Origin: Aegilops tauschii subsp. strangulata
Lineage: Eukaryota > Streptophyta > Magnoliopsida > Poales > Poaceae
NCBI RefSeq assembly: GCF_002575655.3
Contig: NC_053040.3
Span: forward strand, 158,659,148 to 158,723,147
Reading direction: 5' to 3'
DNA length: 64,000 nt
This document shows, one piece after another, positions 22,625 through 33,718 of this stretch (position 1 is its first letter; each line of letters starts with the position of its first letter). The notes below the pieces were generated by a model. That model did not search any database, was not told the origin of the DNA, and was given only the letters and a program-made list of their open reading frames with translations. Position numbers and translations under genes: made by a program.

Positions 22625-23014
22625 TGCTACTTTCCAAAGGTTTTTGATGCTGCATGTGAAACTTGGTGCTTTTGTGTAATGGCGTAACTGAGTGCCGAAG
22701 CTATCTGATGTAATTCGATTATGAAATCCTGGTTGCTTTTATACGGATATGAAATATCTGGCGTGTTTTATAAGAAATATCAGTTTGATTAGTACATGGA
22801 TTATCAATAATAGGCTAATTACCCTGCTTATTGGGGTTTTCTATTGCAAACGGTTACTCAGACAACACAGTAGGCGATGAACTCAAACAACCCGCATGGT
22901 TACTAGAAAGTAGGTGTGTTCGATCAACTAACAATCACACACGGCTTCCGGCAGCGAACTGTTTGCGTTAGGCCACCTTGCACAAACATTTCCACACAAA
23001 GAACTGTGTGTGAT
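22625..23014. other. CACTA-1 right subterminal DNA
   Basis: 3' untranslated-like AT-rich sequence after the B3 gene, then stretches with cacacggc and gaactgtttgcg motifs typical of this CACTA family. No gene seen. Confidence 0.4.
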
Positions 23015-23215
23015 ATACATACCTACGGAAATGTTTTTCTAGGATTCACCATGTGGGATGTACATACCTACGGAAATGATTTTTTGGGATTCACTGTGTG
23101 GGATGTACATACCTACGGAAATGATTTTCTGGGATTCACCGTGTGGGATGTACATACCTACGGAAATGATTTTCTTGGATTACCGTGTGGGATGTACATA
23201 CCTACGGAAATGATT
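23015..23215 (+). repeat. 45-bp subterminal tandem repeat of CACTA-1
   Basis: Five copies of a unit containing tacatacctacggaaatg, at 23015, 23061, 23105, 23151 and 23195 (spacing 44-46 bp). One plus frame stays open and reads a repeat of WDVHTYGNDFLGFT. It lies 180 bp from the right terminus, matching the position expected for transposase-binding repeats. Confidence 0.8.
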
Positions 23216-23398
23216 GGGTTTCGATGCCTCGCCCGATCGCACACGGCCCCAGCCTGACTCCCAGGAGGGCCTATCTCCGACGATTTCTGGGTCGTGTGGG
23301 AAGGACACCCTATTGCACACACTCACTTGGCGACGGTTCCAAATGCCGTCGCGGAAAGGGGTTAAAACCCGCTTATTTAGCACGTCGATGTACCAGTG
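23216..23398. repeat. right terminal region of CACTA-1, inverted match to CACTA-2
   Basis: Contains gcgacggttccaaatgccgtcgcggaaaggggtt, ending ...tcgatgtaccagtg at 23398. The reverse complement matches the left end of CACTA-2 (23986-24110) closely. This shows that two elements of one CACTA family lie here with like ends facing each other. Confidence 0.75.
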
Positions 23399-23401
23399 TA
23401 G
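23399..23401. other. target-site duplication TAG, right of CACTA-1
   Basis: TAG follows the terminus CCAGTG and pairs with TAG at 8886-8888. Confidence 0.75.
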
Positions 23402-23595
23402 GTGTAGCTGTCGCAAGCTTACTCAAAACAGAAGGTGAATCAAGTGCAGATGGCAGTTCCTTACATCCCCTCGTAGTAGAGGAAAAATCTTGGTTTTGGT
23501 ATCTTTCAGATTCCTCATAGTGATCAACAGATATAAATCCCAAGTGACTCAGCAAATGTAGCTATGCTCCCCGACAACGGCACTAGAAAAGGTCT
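23402..23595 (-). pseudogene. Athila primer site and gag N-terminal part
   Basis: On the minus strand the LTR end is followed by tagtgccgttgtcggggag (about 23567-23585), a primer-site sequence usual for Athila-like elements. Then comes an open frame whose visible part runs from about 23555 to 23402 (segments HYEESERYQNQDFSS and SALDSPSVLSKLATA). It is in the same phase as the gag part at 8888 once CACTA-1 and one TAG are removed. The true gag start codon is not assigned, since no ATG is evident in this short stretch. Confidence 0.7.
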
Positions 23596-23985
23596 TGATA
23601 ACCCACAAGTATAGGGGATCGCAACAATTTTCGAGGGTAGAGTATTCAATCCAAATTTATTGATTCGACACAAGGGGAGCCAAAGAATATTCATGAGTAT
23701 TAGCAGCTGAGTTGTCAATTCAACCACACCGGAAAGACTTAATATCTGTAGCAAAGTATTTAGTAGCAAATTAGTATGGAAGTAACGATAAGAGTGGCAA
23801 AGGTACAGTAGCAGTTTTGTAGTGATTGTAACAGCAATAACAATGAAAGTAACTTAGCAAAGATCAATATGTGAAGAGCTCTAGGCATTGGATCAACAAT
23901 GATAATTGTGTTGGATAATATTCATCGTGTATCAGTCATAACCTAGGGTGACACAGAACTAGCTCAATTCATCAATATAATGTAG
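23596..23985 (-). mobile_element. Athila-type LTR, 3' portion
   Basis: Plus-strand reading tgataacccacaagtatagggg... is the end of a very common Triticeae Athila LTR (Sabrina/WHAM-like from memory), here on the minus strand. It breaks at 23985, where CACTGGTACG (CACTA-2) begins after TAG. The rest of the same LTR resumes at 44613. Confidence 0.75.
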
Positions 23986-25365
23986 CACTGGTACGCGTCG
24001 GTGCTATACAAACGGTTTTTAACCCCTTTCCGCGACGGCGTTTGGAACCGTCGCCTAGTGAGTGACGGCGATAGGGGGGTCCTTCCCACACGACTCAGAC
24101 ACTGTCGGGGATAGAGAACCTACAGTACCCCTAATTATTTGTGCTTGCATTGCCATCACAGTCGGTATTCTGTGGTGCTACGTTTACGATGCGCGGCCCA
24201 TCACAAATGGGTCACTATTATAGAACGTGTATGATAAGCATACAATCACACACATTCGCTTTTCCCAAACCGTATGCAATAACTAATTAAGAAGATTAGC
24301 TAATCGCCGTACGAGTGTCGGACAGGATTGCGAAATGTCGGACCGTCATAACATTGTCGTACATGACAACTATCGCACACGCTATTCTGTGGTGGAACAT
24401 TTGCGATGCATACTTCATCAGAAAAAGTTCATGGTTGCGAATCGTGTACGATAAGGCAACTAACAGAAACATTTAGTTTGCCTGCACCATTTGTGATATG
24501 TCTGACATCGCTCACGGTTTGCAAACGGCAATTGTGTGCATGCTTGCACACGTTTCCTCTCTGTGAACTATCTCGGATTATGGTGTATATCGCAAACGTT
24601 TGTGTTTTACCAACCGTGTGTGCCGTAACGACCTGGAGAGCGTAATTCCACCGTAATATAATTGCTGCTATTTCAAATTGTACTGGATTTGAATTTGAAT
24701 TTGAATGTATGCTACATCTTTATTCATATCCATCAGGTTCAAACAACCAATGCATTATTCGATTCATAGGTACATATGTTCAAGAATTACATAAGAACCA
24801 AATAAAGAATGATGAACCACAATTGTATACTTGTACTATTAAGACGGTAAAGAAAGAGTTAAAATACATTCTGGTTTCTGAACAAGGTGAAGCGGAATGC
24901 CCATATTGTGCCCTCCTCCATGCAGAAGGCACGCACGACTCTAGTCCAACCCCTTGTGATGGTCGACCGCCCATCCTTCACGATCTTCATGAAAACATCT
25001 AGATAATCATCGTGTTCTGGTAGAAATACTTTAACCTTGGCATGCCCACCAATCATGTAGTTTGAGAGGTAATCTTGAGTAAACTGCTTTGGCAACCACT
25101 ACAAAGGAAAAAGATTCAGACATTGTCATCTAACACAACTCATTATGGGCAGTAAAAAGAAGGCTGCAGAGTTCTTACTTACCATCCTGCAGTTCAATGT
25201 TGTCTTGGATAAAGTGTAAACAAATAGTTTAATTTCCATCTTTTGACCCATTTTACTAACAATCTTTATCAGCTTCCTCACTTGATGCTGGTTCATCGAT
25301 ATCTCATTGCCCCATACGCAGAAAGGGTCGTAGCGGGGATCTTTAACAATGACACGGGTTCCCCT
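23986..25365 (-). mobile_element. CACTA-2, left end of a second CACTA element of the same family
   Basis: Starts CACTGGTACGCGTCGGTGCTA at 23986, preceded by TAG. The first ~120 bp match the right end of CACTA-1 inverted. Subterminal DNA with cacacg and gtgtgcg motifs extends to about 24650. The B3 gene follows on the minus strand. The matching right terminus is not certain; a piece ending ...CCAGTG at 44612 is a weak candidate. Given the B3 gene's direction it lies opposite to CACTA-1. Confidence 0.65.
24859..25350 (-). pseudogene. B3-domain-like protein carried by CACTA-2, 5' end lost
   Basis: The minus-strand exon down to 25183 encodes DPRYDPFCVWGNEISMN and ends at a GTAAGT donor. A GT...AG intron covers 25098-25182. 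Exon 25097-24859 encodes KQFTQDYLSNYM, GRSTITRGWTRVVRAF and MEEGTIWAFRF, and ends in TAA. Exon boundaries and sequence match the CACTA-1 gene, and the B3 pattern (GW strand, then EG...AFRF) is clearer here. The 5' part is cut near 25360, where a gggttcccctttc phrase is duplicated at the junction with other DNA. Function in the element is not known. Confidence 0.6.
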
Positions 25366-25927
25366 TTCATTCTCCCCTTATAAATAGGGCCATGGGTTCC
25401 CCTTTCTGCCTCCCCCTTTTCCTTCTCGCCTTCTTCTTCCTCCCCATGACGCTCCAGTGCGCCCGAGTTCCGCCGCCATCAACCTTCGTCTCCGACGTCG
25501 ACTCCGGCCACTGCATCACCCTGAATGGACCAGAGCACCGCGACGCCTCTCCAATGTCTCATCAGCATCAGTAAGTCCTCCCTTTCCTCGCCATAGATCT
25601 GTCATTAGGGTTTCAGTGTTCATCGGCGTTCGTCGCCGCTCTTCTTTCTTCTTGTTTAGATTCATGGCTTAGATCTGAAAAACAACATAAATCTTATGCG
25701 GTAGCAGTTTTAACACTTGTTCTTTGATAACAGAATATATCCCCATTGCAAATAGATCTCATCTAGACGTTCCCCTTTTTCCGCCACTGCTATTTTCAAC
25801 TTAGAATTTATTTCATTTTTCTGAACAGCTGCAGATCCAATCTTATAGCTTCAACCTGTGAAACCTTTTTTCCCAATACTTAATATAACTTGCTCCTGTT
25901 AGATCTTGACTATCCATGCTGGTCATG
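25366..25927 (+). other. gene-start-like segment: TATA box, CT-rich leader, possible donor site
   Basis: TATAAATAG at about 25378 is followed by a CT-rich leader, a frame starting ATGGGTTCC at 25392 (hydrophobic FCLPLFLLAFFFLPM, then hydrophilic), and a possible splice donor near 25572 (catcag/taagtcc). The rest to 25927 is AT-rich and intron-like. It may be the 5' exon of the accessory gene at 36379, separated from it by element C. It could equally be an unrelated gene scrap. I do not assign a product. Confidence 0.3.
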
Positions 25928-25932
25928 GAGGC

Positions 25933-28900
25933 TGTGACGCCCGGATAATCAAGCTACAGTAAAACTCTGCTAATGATGCCACGTCACCTCCGTTACTGTT
26001 TCTAATCCTTCGTTAGTACAAAACCGATTCAAAAATCAATTCAATATATGGCAAACAACAAAAGTTTTCAAACATTGAAACAAAAATGTTCGGAGTGAAC
26101 CAAATATTGCACAGATAATTATGGTGGAGAAACCACACCTTTATAAAATGTTTAAATACTATGAGATGAATAAAATAGTAGCAAAAACAATTATATAAGT
26201 GTTATTAAATATAAACAAATATTAAACTAGTTTATTTAGTCACTAAAAACTTTTTACAACTCCAATTTAGGTGTGGGCTTTAACTTATTATAAAACTATA
26301 ACTATTAAAGAAATAAAATAAAACAGTAAAGGAAAATAAATAAAAGAAAAGATATAAGATAAATAAAAAGGAAAAATAAAAACAGAAAACTAATAAAAAG
26401 AAAAGAGCCCGCCCGGGCCAAACGACCTAGCTGGCCGACCAGGCCGCCCACCAGGCCGGCCCACGCGGCCCCTTCACCCCTTGGCCTATAGGCCACCCCA
26501 CCCCGACCGAAACCCTGACCTGCCCACTCCCCACTCTCCCCCCGATCTCTCCCCCTCTCGCTCCCTCGTCTCCTCCCCCGATCCAATCTGGATCGGGCAC
26601 GACAACGCCGCCCCTCGCCGGACCTTCCCTCCTCACCGGCCGTCCTCGACCTCCTCCTCGCCGACCACCTCTCCCCCGCCCCAACTCTGATCGATCCCAT
26701 TTGGATCGAGGGGAGGCAGCACCGACGTCCCCGCCACCCGGTGCCGGCGCCCCGACGCCCGCCGTCGCCAACCGCGCCTCCTCTTGCCGGCCTACTTCGC
26801 GCCGCCGTCTCCCTCCGGCTGCCCCGAGCTGCTCCTCATCATCGATGTGAGCGCCGCCCTATTTCCCCTCTCTTCCCTGCCTCCCACGCGTCGCTAGCTA
26901 GCCGTGACCGAAGCCGAGAGCCGGTCGTGGCCATGCCGCCGCGGCCAAGCTTGTTGTCGTCGTTGCGTTGACCCCTAGACGAAACATTGCTGCCATCTTG
27001 TTCATGGATGCCCAGGATGTTTTCGCTGCCGCTAGACCTCGTCGCCGGCGTCCATCCCGACACCTCTAGCACCAACCCCTAGCCCAACTCGATGCGCGCC
27101 AACGCGCTCGTCCTACTGATACTCGTGGGTGACCAAATGGTCACCGGAACGCAACTCCGGCGAGCCGCTGCCGTGGTTCCCCTTCCCGCACGCCCACACG
27201 CCCTCCCCTGGACACGTCGTGGGCACGACCCCGCCGGCGCCCTCCGTCGCCTCCGCGCGGGTGCGCGGCGCCCGCACCTGATAACGCCAGTGCGCCCGTT
27301 TCGCCCGTTAGGCCCCCGTGCCTATGACCAGAGGGGCCCGGCCCCAGAATGTTTAAAGAAAAAAAGGAATAAATAAATAAATAAATAATTTCATTATTAA
27401 GGAATTAATTAAGTTAATTAATCATATTTAGATTAATCTAATCAGTAATTAACCTAATCAATTAAATAAACTAATTAAAACCTGATTAGTTAGTCTCAGA
27501 CTATGACAGGTGGGTCCCACTGGACCCATCGGTCAGGTTTGACTCTGGTCAGCGGACCGTTGACCGCTGACGTCACCCCTACGTCATGCTGACGTCACCA
27601 AACACTGTTTTGGATAATGTTGAATTAAATAATTAATTAAAATTCAGAAAATGATTAAATCTTTAGAAAATCATATAAAATAATCTGTAACTCGGATGAA
27701 AATACTTTCTACATGAAAGTTGCTCAGAACGACGAGACGAATCCGGATACGCAGCCCGTTCGTCCGCCACACATCCCTAACATATCGAACTCGCAACTTT
27801 CCCCCTCCGTTTCATCTGTCCGAAAATGCGAAACATCGGAAATACTTTCCCGGATGTTCCCCCCCTTCGCCGGTACCACCTACTGCCGCGTTAGGGCACA
27901 CCTAGAACCGCTCATTGTCATGTCACGCATCGTCATGCTTATGTTTGCATTGTATTTACTGTTTCTTCCCCCTCTTCTCCCCGGTAGACTACGAGACCAA
28001 CGCTGCTGCTGCCCAGTTCGACTACGGAGTTGACGACCCCTCCTACTTGCCAGAGCAACCAGGCAAGCCCCCCCCCTTGATCACCAGATATCGCCTATTC
28101 CTTCTCTATACTGCTTGCATTAGAGTAGTGTAGCATGTTACTGCTTTCGGTTAATCCTATACCGATGCATAGCCTGTCATTGTTGCTACAGTTGTTACCC
28201 TTACCTGCTATCCTACTGCTTAGTATAGGATGCTAGTGTTCCATCAGTGGCCCTACACTCTTGTCCGTCTACCATGCTATACTACTGGGCCATGATCACT
28301 TCGGGAGGTGATCACGGGTATATACTATATACTTTATATACATGACACATGTGGTGACTAAAGTCGGGTCGGCTCATTGAGTACCCGCAAGTGATTCTGG
28401 TGAGGGGGCTGAAAGGACAGGTGGCTCCATCCCGGTAGAGGTGGGCCTGGGTTCCTGACGGCCCCCGACTGTTACTTTATGGCGAAGCGACATGGCAGGT
28501 TGAGACCACCCAAGAGAGACGTGGGCCTGGCCCTGGTCGGCGTTCGCGGTTACTTCAAATAACACGCTTAACGAGTTCTGGGTATTTGATCTGAGTCTGG
28601 CCATTTGGTCTATACGCACTAACCATCTACGCGGGAGTAGTTATGGGTATCCCGGCGTCGTGGTATCAGCCGAAGCCTTCGTGACGTCAGCGACGGAGCG
28701 GCGCGCGCCGGATTGGACTGGAACGCCTGCTAGGCTAGGTCTGCTTCCGGCCGCGTACGCAACGTGCAGGTGTGCAATGGGCGATGGGCCCAGACCCCTG
28801 CGCGCATAGGATTTAGACCGGCGTGTTGACCTCTCTGTTGAGCCTAGGTGGGGCTGCGATGTGTTGATCCTCCGCGGCCGGGCATGACCCAGAAAAGTGT

Positions 28901-29792
28901 GTCCGGCCAAATGGGATCGAGCGTGTTGTGTTATGTGGTGCACCCCTGCAGGGAAGTTTATCTATTCGAATAGCCGTGTCCCTCGGTAAAAGGACGACCC
29001 GGAGTTGTACCTTGACCTTATGAGAACTAGAACTGGATACTTAATAAAACACACCCTTCCAAGTGCGAGATATAACCCGGTGATCGCTCTCTAACAGGGA
29101 GACGAGGAGGGGATCGCCGGGTAGGATTATGCTATACGATGCTACTTGGAGGACTTCAATCTACTCTCTTCTACATGCTGCAAGATGGAGGCTGCCAGAA
29201 GCGTAGTCTTCGACATGATTAGCTATCCCCCCTCTTATTCTGGTATTCTGCAGTTCAGTCCACCGATATGACCCTTTACACATATACCCATGCATATGTA
29301 GTGTAGCTCCTTGCTTGCGAGTACGTTGGATGAGTACTCACGGTTGCTTTTCTCCCTCTTTTCCCCGTTCTATACCTGATTGTCGCAACCAGATGCTGGA
29401 GCCCAGGAGCCAGACGCCACCGTCAATGACGACTGCTACTACACTGGAGGTGCCTGCTACTACGTGCAGCCCGCTGATGACGACGAGGAGTTAGTTAGGA
29501 GGATCCCAGGCAGGAGGCCTGCGCCTCGTTCGATCTGTATCCCAGTTTGTGCTAGCCTTCTTAAGGCAATCCTGTTTAACTTATGTCTGTACTCAGATAT
29601 TGTTGCTTCCGCTGACTCGTCTATGATCGAGCACTTGTATTCGAGCCCTCGAGGCCCCTGGCTTGTATTATGATGCTTGTATGACTTATTTATGTTGTAG
29701 AGTTGTGGTGTGATATCTTCCCGTGAGTCCCTGATCTTGATCGTACACATTTGCGTGCATGATTAGTGTACGGTCAAATCAGGGGCGTCACA
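25933..29792 (+). mobile_element. 5' LTR of element C
   Basis: 3,860 bp, TGTGACGCCCGGATAATC...AGGGGCGTCACA. A GC-rich leader-like block spans about 26400-27340, followed by an A/T run with taaataaat repeats and many short AT-rich palindromes (27360-27480). The short frames in the GC-rich block are composition effects. The end is fixed by the primer site 3 bp downstream and by agreement with the 3' LTR end (ggggcatcaca). Confidence 0.85.
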
Positions 29793-29795
29793 AGT

Positions 29796-29807
29796 TGGTA
29801 TCAGAGC
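29796..29807 (+). other. primer-binding site of element C (initiator tRNA-Met type)
   Basis: tggtatcagagc, three bases after the 5' LTR end, is the standard plant primer site complementary to the 3' end of initiator methionine tRNA. Confidence 0.85.
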
Positions 29808-32800
29808 CGACTGCCTGTAGGAATCCCCCTTTCCAACTCCTTGGCCGAAGTTGAGTCTAGTCATTGCTAAACTTTTACTAACATGGCTATGTGGCTTATG
29901 GGCCCACGTTGCCATTGGGTGGTATTAGGATCTTTTACTCCTTGTCTATACTCTAGGACTCTGATCTCTCTTCTATTCGGGTTAAATGAATTTTGCTAAA
30001 CCTAACATTAGGATCTCGTTATCACTTTCACTCGGAGAGCCCCTTATTACTGATGATCGTCCGCTGCACGTGAAGACCCTGAAGATACTCTCCGCTGATA
30101 ACCCGAGAACTTGTGTTCATCGCTTTTACAATTCCGTTTCATCGATAAACTCCTATGGATAACCACGTATACTCGCCATTCATACAATGTTTCCCAGTTG
30201 ATCTTGTTATTACAAGATACCCCCAAATTCTCTCTGTTGTTCCAAGAATCCTTTGAGCTTACTACCTTGTTGTTCTTTGTCACCTGAATACCCCTACGGA
30301 TAATTCTCGCACTTACCGAGTATCCGCTCATCCCCAGTTGATTCAAATATTTCACAAAAGTCTTTGAAATACTATTCAATCCTCCAAAAATCCTTAGCAG
30401 TTTTATTGCTCTGCAAATACTTGTCTACTTGCATTATGGATGCTTTCCATATATCTGGCAATATTCATTAGTCTCCTTTGACACCGTCATTTGACCCTGT
30501 TGATTCAACATGAGTGCGAATGCACGCAATCATCGGTTGATCCTTTTAAATTATCTATCTGGCTCAGATGTCATTTTGAACATGAGCTGGTTCTCAACCC
30601 ATCCAATTGCCATCGATTGTACCCCTAAGACTATTCAACTTATCCATCCCTAATCAGAGCATTGTTTCTGATCCCTTGATTTGGAACTCATAATTCCATT
30701 GCATTTGAGCTTTGAATTAGTCAGTTGTTTTGATATTCCGATTGCCTTGCTTTCTTTCTTCTTCTGGTTGAGTACCGATGCTCACATCCGATCCCTTGAG
30801 GATCACCAAAACCTTTATTAGATTTTATCCGACGACGTCCTTCATATTCAATAACTTTGTGAGTCTCTTCTCGGATACATAATGCCTCCGATAAATTGTA
30901 TCCTCTCTTTGTCAACCATGCTCTACTTTTGAGCTTGTGTTATTTACTTCTGAATTTCGTGGTATATGTTCTAAGAAGCCCCAATGGCTTGAACCTATGC
31001 CTTCCTTAATATGTGTGAACTCGAAAGTTTTCACGAGTCATACTCTTCTGGTATTTTGCCATATAAAATTGCAACACTACAACTTCATCGAACGCGAGAA
31101 GTGAATGAAAGGATATGCATTGGAGAAGTGCGAGTCGACCTTGAACTTTGTGTTCATGCCCATGGACACGATGTAGATCTTCTCATCGAAGCTTCTTTTA
31201 AAATTAGTTATTCCCTTGGTATAAGTTCATCTTATATCTGGGATCTGGCCTTTTGCAATCGTGGTTCCGACCACGTTCTCCTTTAAACACCATTTCTCGT
31301 GCAAGTTTAAGCACTTGACTTCTGCAGAGAAAAACCCAATCTAACCTCTACTTTGATCTGTCCTCAAGTATTACCCCCTGGTATCTCGAGATTATCACGA
31401 GCAAAATAACTTCTTATTAGTTCTTCATCAACTAATATTCTTGCCGATTCCATTTTTCCAACGGGTTCTGAGTTGTTAGAACCCCTCAAGGACACCGACA
31501 ACTGAATCGAGTCCGCACTGCGATTCAACAACTCTTGGTAACCTTCATTACTTACGAGTTTGAACTCGATCACATCATTCCTAGCCTACTCGGCTACATC
31601 ATTATCGTGCTGATTTTAACTGTGCTACCTGGTCCTTAATCACGGAGCACAACCTTCGACGGTGAGCTAATCTTACGTCGATCATCCTCGTCATATGACT
31701 TCTCCTTGAACAGCAAACTTGATTTCGAGTTTGTGTCCTACCCGTGGTTCCAATAACTTTTCGCTTTCATCATTCCTTTGACTTGATGTCATCGTCGATC
31801 AATTACATCTTCTTGAAAACCTCTCGACAAATTTTTCATGATCATTGTCAACAATTTGACTTCTTCCAAGTTGTGTGTTGAAATTCAGGATGAGGAATAC
31901 CATCCTTGCCCCTCGATGAATTGTGTTATCATCGACAACATTCTTGCCTCCCCCCAACACAAACTTGTTCATATTTTGTGTTGTATCTTGATTTCCCTGC
32001 TATCCAACTTATGTTATGTTCTACCGTGGAGTATTACCATCTTTGATGTCAAGAATGTCATGAGCATTATTCCACCTCTTAAGAATTCTTGGTACAGTGA
32101 TACTTCTCACCATCACCATTCTTTCTTGGTCCCCATGTTGTTTCTAAACGAAATACCGACAAATGGTCTGTGATGTGTAAATTCTAAACATCTAGCAACC
32201 CTATTGCTTTGAAGTTATTGGTCTATAGTTTCATTCTACGTCTATGGCTTAATGAATCATCATTCGAACATTGATCGTGCTACCTAGCCCATATTTAGGG
32301 TGCACATTTCAACCAATGCTTAACTGTGTATGTTTTCCTCGAGCATACATCATTAAGTCATTCGATCTAGCTAATGTTATCTCCTTGTTTACATAGTTAT
32401 GAAAATCCATCTTTTTGGAATTCTGAATGAATTGTCGCTGAGCCCATCAGCCACCTCCTCATCCTATCCTTGGTTTAATGATGAACTATTGTTTCAGGAA
32501 CCCGCTCCCATAGTTCATTTCCCGAGAATCTTGCAATGTCATTTCGTCGATTTGTGCTGCACCTTTTCTTCTCGGACATGCTGAGTCTAAGGTAACATGA
32601 CACCAATCAGATCTGAATCTCGGTCAGAAATGATGGTTGGAACATTTTTCCAAGAGTTATACCATTGGTCTTTATAAGACCCGGTAAGGTGATGTCATGC
32701 CTAGCACACCTGGGCGGAGGATCTATTGTTATAGTTTCCTCGCTAGCAAGGTTATCCATTCTTCCTTGAGGAAATTATAAGACTTATTTTATAAGTTGCT

Positions 32801-33718
32801 CCTGATGTATCATTTGCGTTTCCAAAGTCTGACCTTTGCTTGAAGTCCATGTCGATGCTATCTCGAAGCATGTTTGTGATACTCCGATTTTCAACAAGAA
32901 AATTTGGAGCCCAATGCTAAATGTTTCCTGCTCAATTATCCAAACACCGTTGTATGGGTAATGTCTTGAAATTTCTCTCCGCTTACCCAACGAGTTTTCT
33001 ACATTATATCCTGTCATGGATATCTTGCTTGGCTTGTCCTTGGGAAGGATATATCCCTGAAATATGTGCTTAAACACATTTTCCTTTCCATTGTTCTGTT
33101 TACTCTGATAAACATATTCCTTTCCATTGTTTGGTTTAACCTTTCTTGTGATTTGTATGATCTAAGCATTAATATTCCCTGATTATGTAAACAATTCGGT
33201 GTATAATTCTGGCAGTAAGACCCTGATACTTTTGTTGATGACATTCTGGTAACCACCGATGGACGAGAACCTTGCCTATTGGTCCACCTCGTTCAACGAG
33301 CAGGAAAATGGTTCTCTTTGTCCCTCGCCCTTGGTACCAACGTTGTTGCCAACATAACTGACAGGCTACCCTCTGACATGTCTTGCTATCATGTCCGTGT
33401 AAGATGCCAACTGCCTTTCTACTTTTAACCCACATGGTGGGCCCATAACCCACAGTTCCACAGGATCGAAACCTGACTCTCCTGTACACCCCTGTTGCAA
33501 AAGCTATTCATTGTGCTTGACTTCGTAAGTAATTCACGGGTCACCTTCCTAGTGCTCTATTCTGGTATCAGACGCAATACTTACTCTCGCTGCTCTGAAC
33601 CCCCTTTTCACTCTGGTCCAGACTTCGAGTAACTATCTATCCGCTTGGAACCTCCTATTGTACCTTCGTACCTTACTCTTGATGTATTTTATATGTTCAA
33701 CTCGAGAGATAATCTTAT
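29808..33718 (+). other. non-coding interior of element C
   Basis: About 3.9 kb of CT-rich DNA with no frame longer than ~110 codons and none resembling gag, protease, reverse transcriptase, RNase H or integrase. No tandem repeat stands out. It ends abruptly at 33718 where 3' LTR sequence begins in mid-LTR. Confidence 0.7.

Larger units (their letters stand above)
8889..23398 (+). mobile_element. CACTA-1, CACTA (En/Spm-type) transposon, non-autonomous
   Basis: Left end CACTACTGTAGGATGCTGCTAA, right end (reverse complement) CACTGGTACATCGACGTGCTAA. The two ends are imperfect but share CACT, GTA and GTGCTAA-like positions. TAG duplications flank it and the surrounding Athila gag frame is continuous without it. 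It is 14.5 kb long, or ~7.7 kb without the nested TAT-A element. Inside are subterminal tandem repeats at both ends, a broken decapeptide-repeat ORF, the 506-bp array and a B3-domain gene. I found no recognisable TNP2-type transposase, so it probably moved with enzyme supplied by relatives. The weak terminal match is the main doubt; the restored gag frame is the main support. Confidence 0.75.

Noticed and set aside
25392..25574. A secreted-peptide gene (hydrophobic start)
   Set aside because: The frame is 60 codons, crosses a likely splice donor and lies in a TE mosaic; the CT-rich leader alone explains the Leu/Phe run.
26305..26971. Arg/Gly/Pro-rich frames on both strands of element C's LTR
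   Set aside because: Compositional artefacts in a GC-rich LTR leader; no second copy of a protein signal.
28374..29750. Frames repeated identically at 34809-36182
   Set aside because: They repeat because the two LTRs are copies; no domain or start context supports translation.
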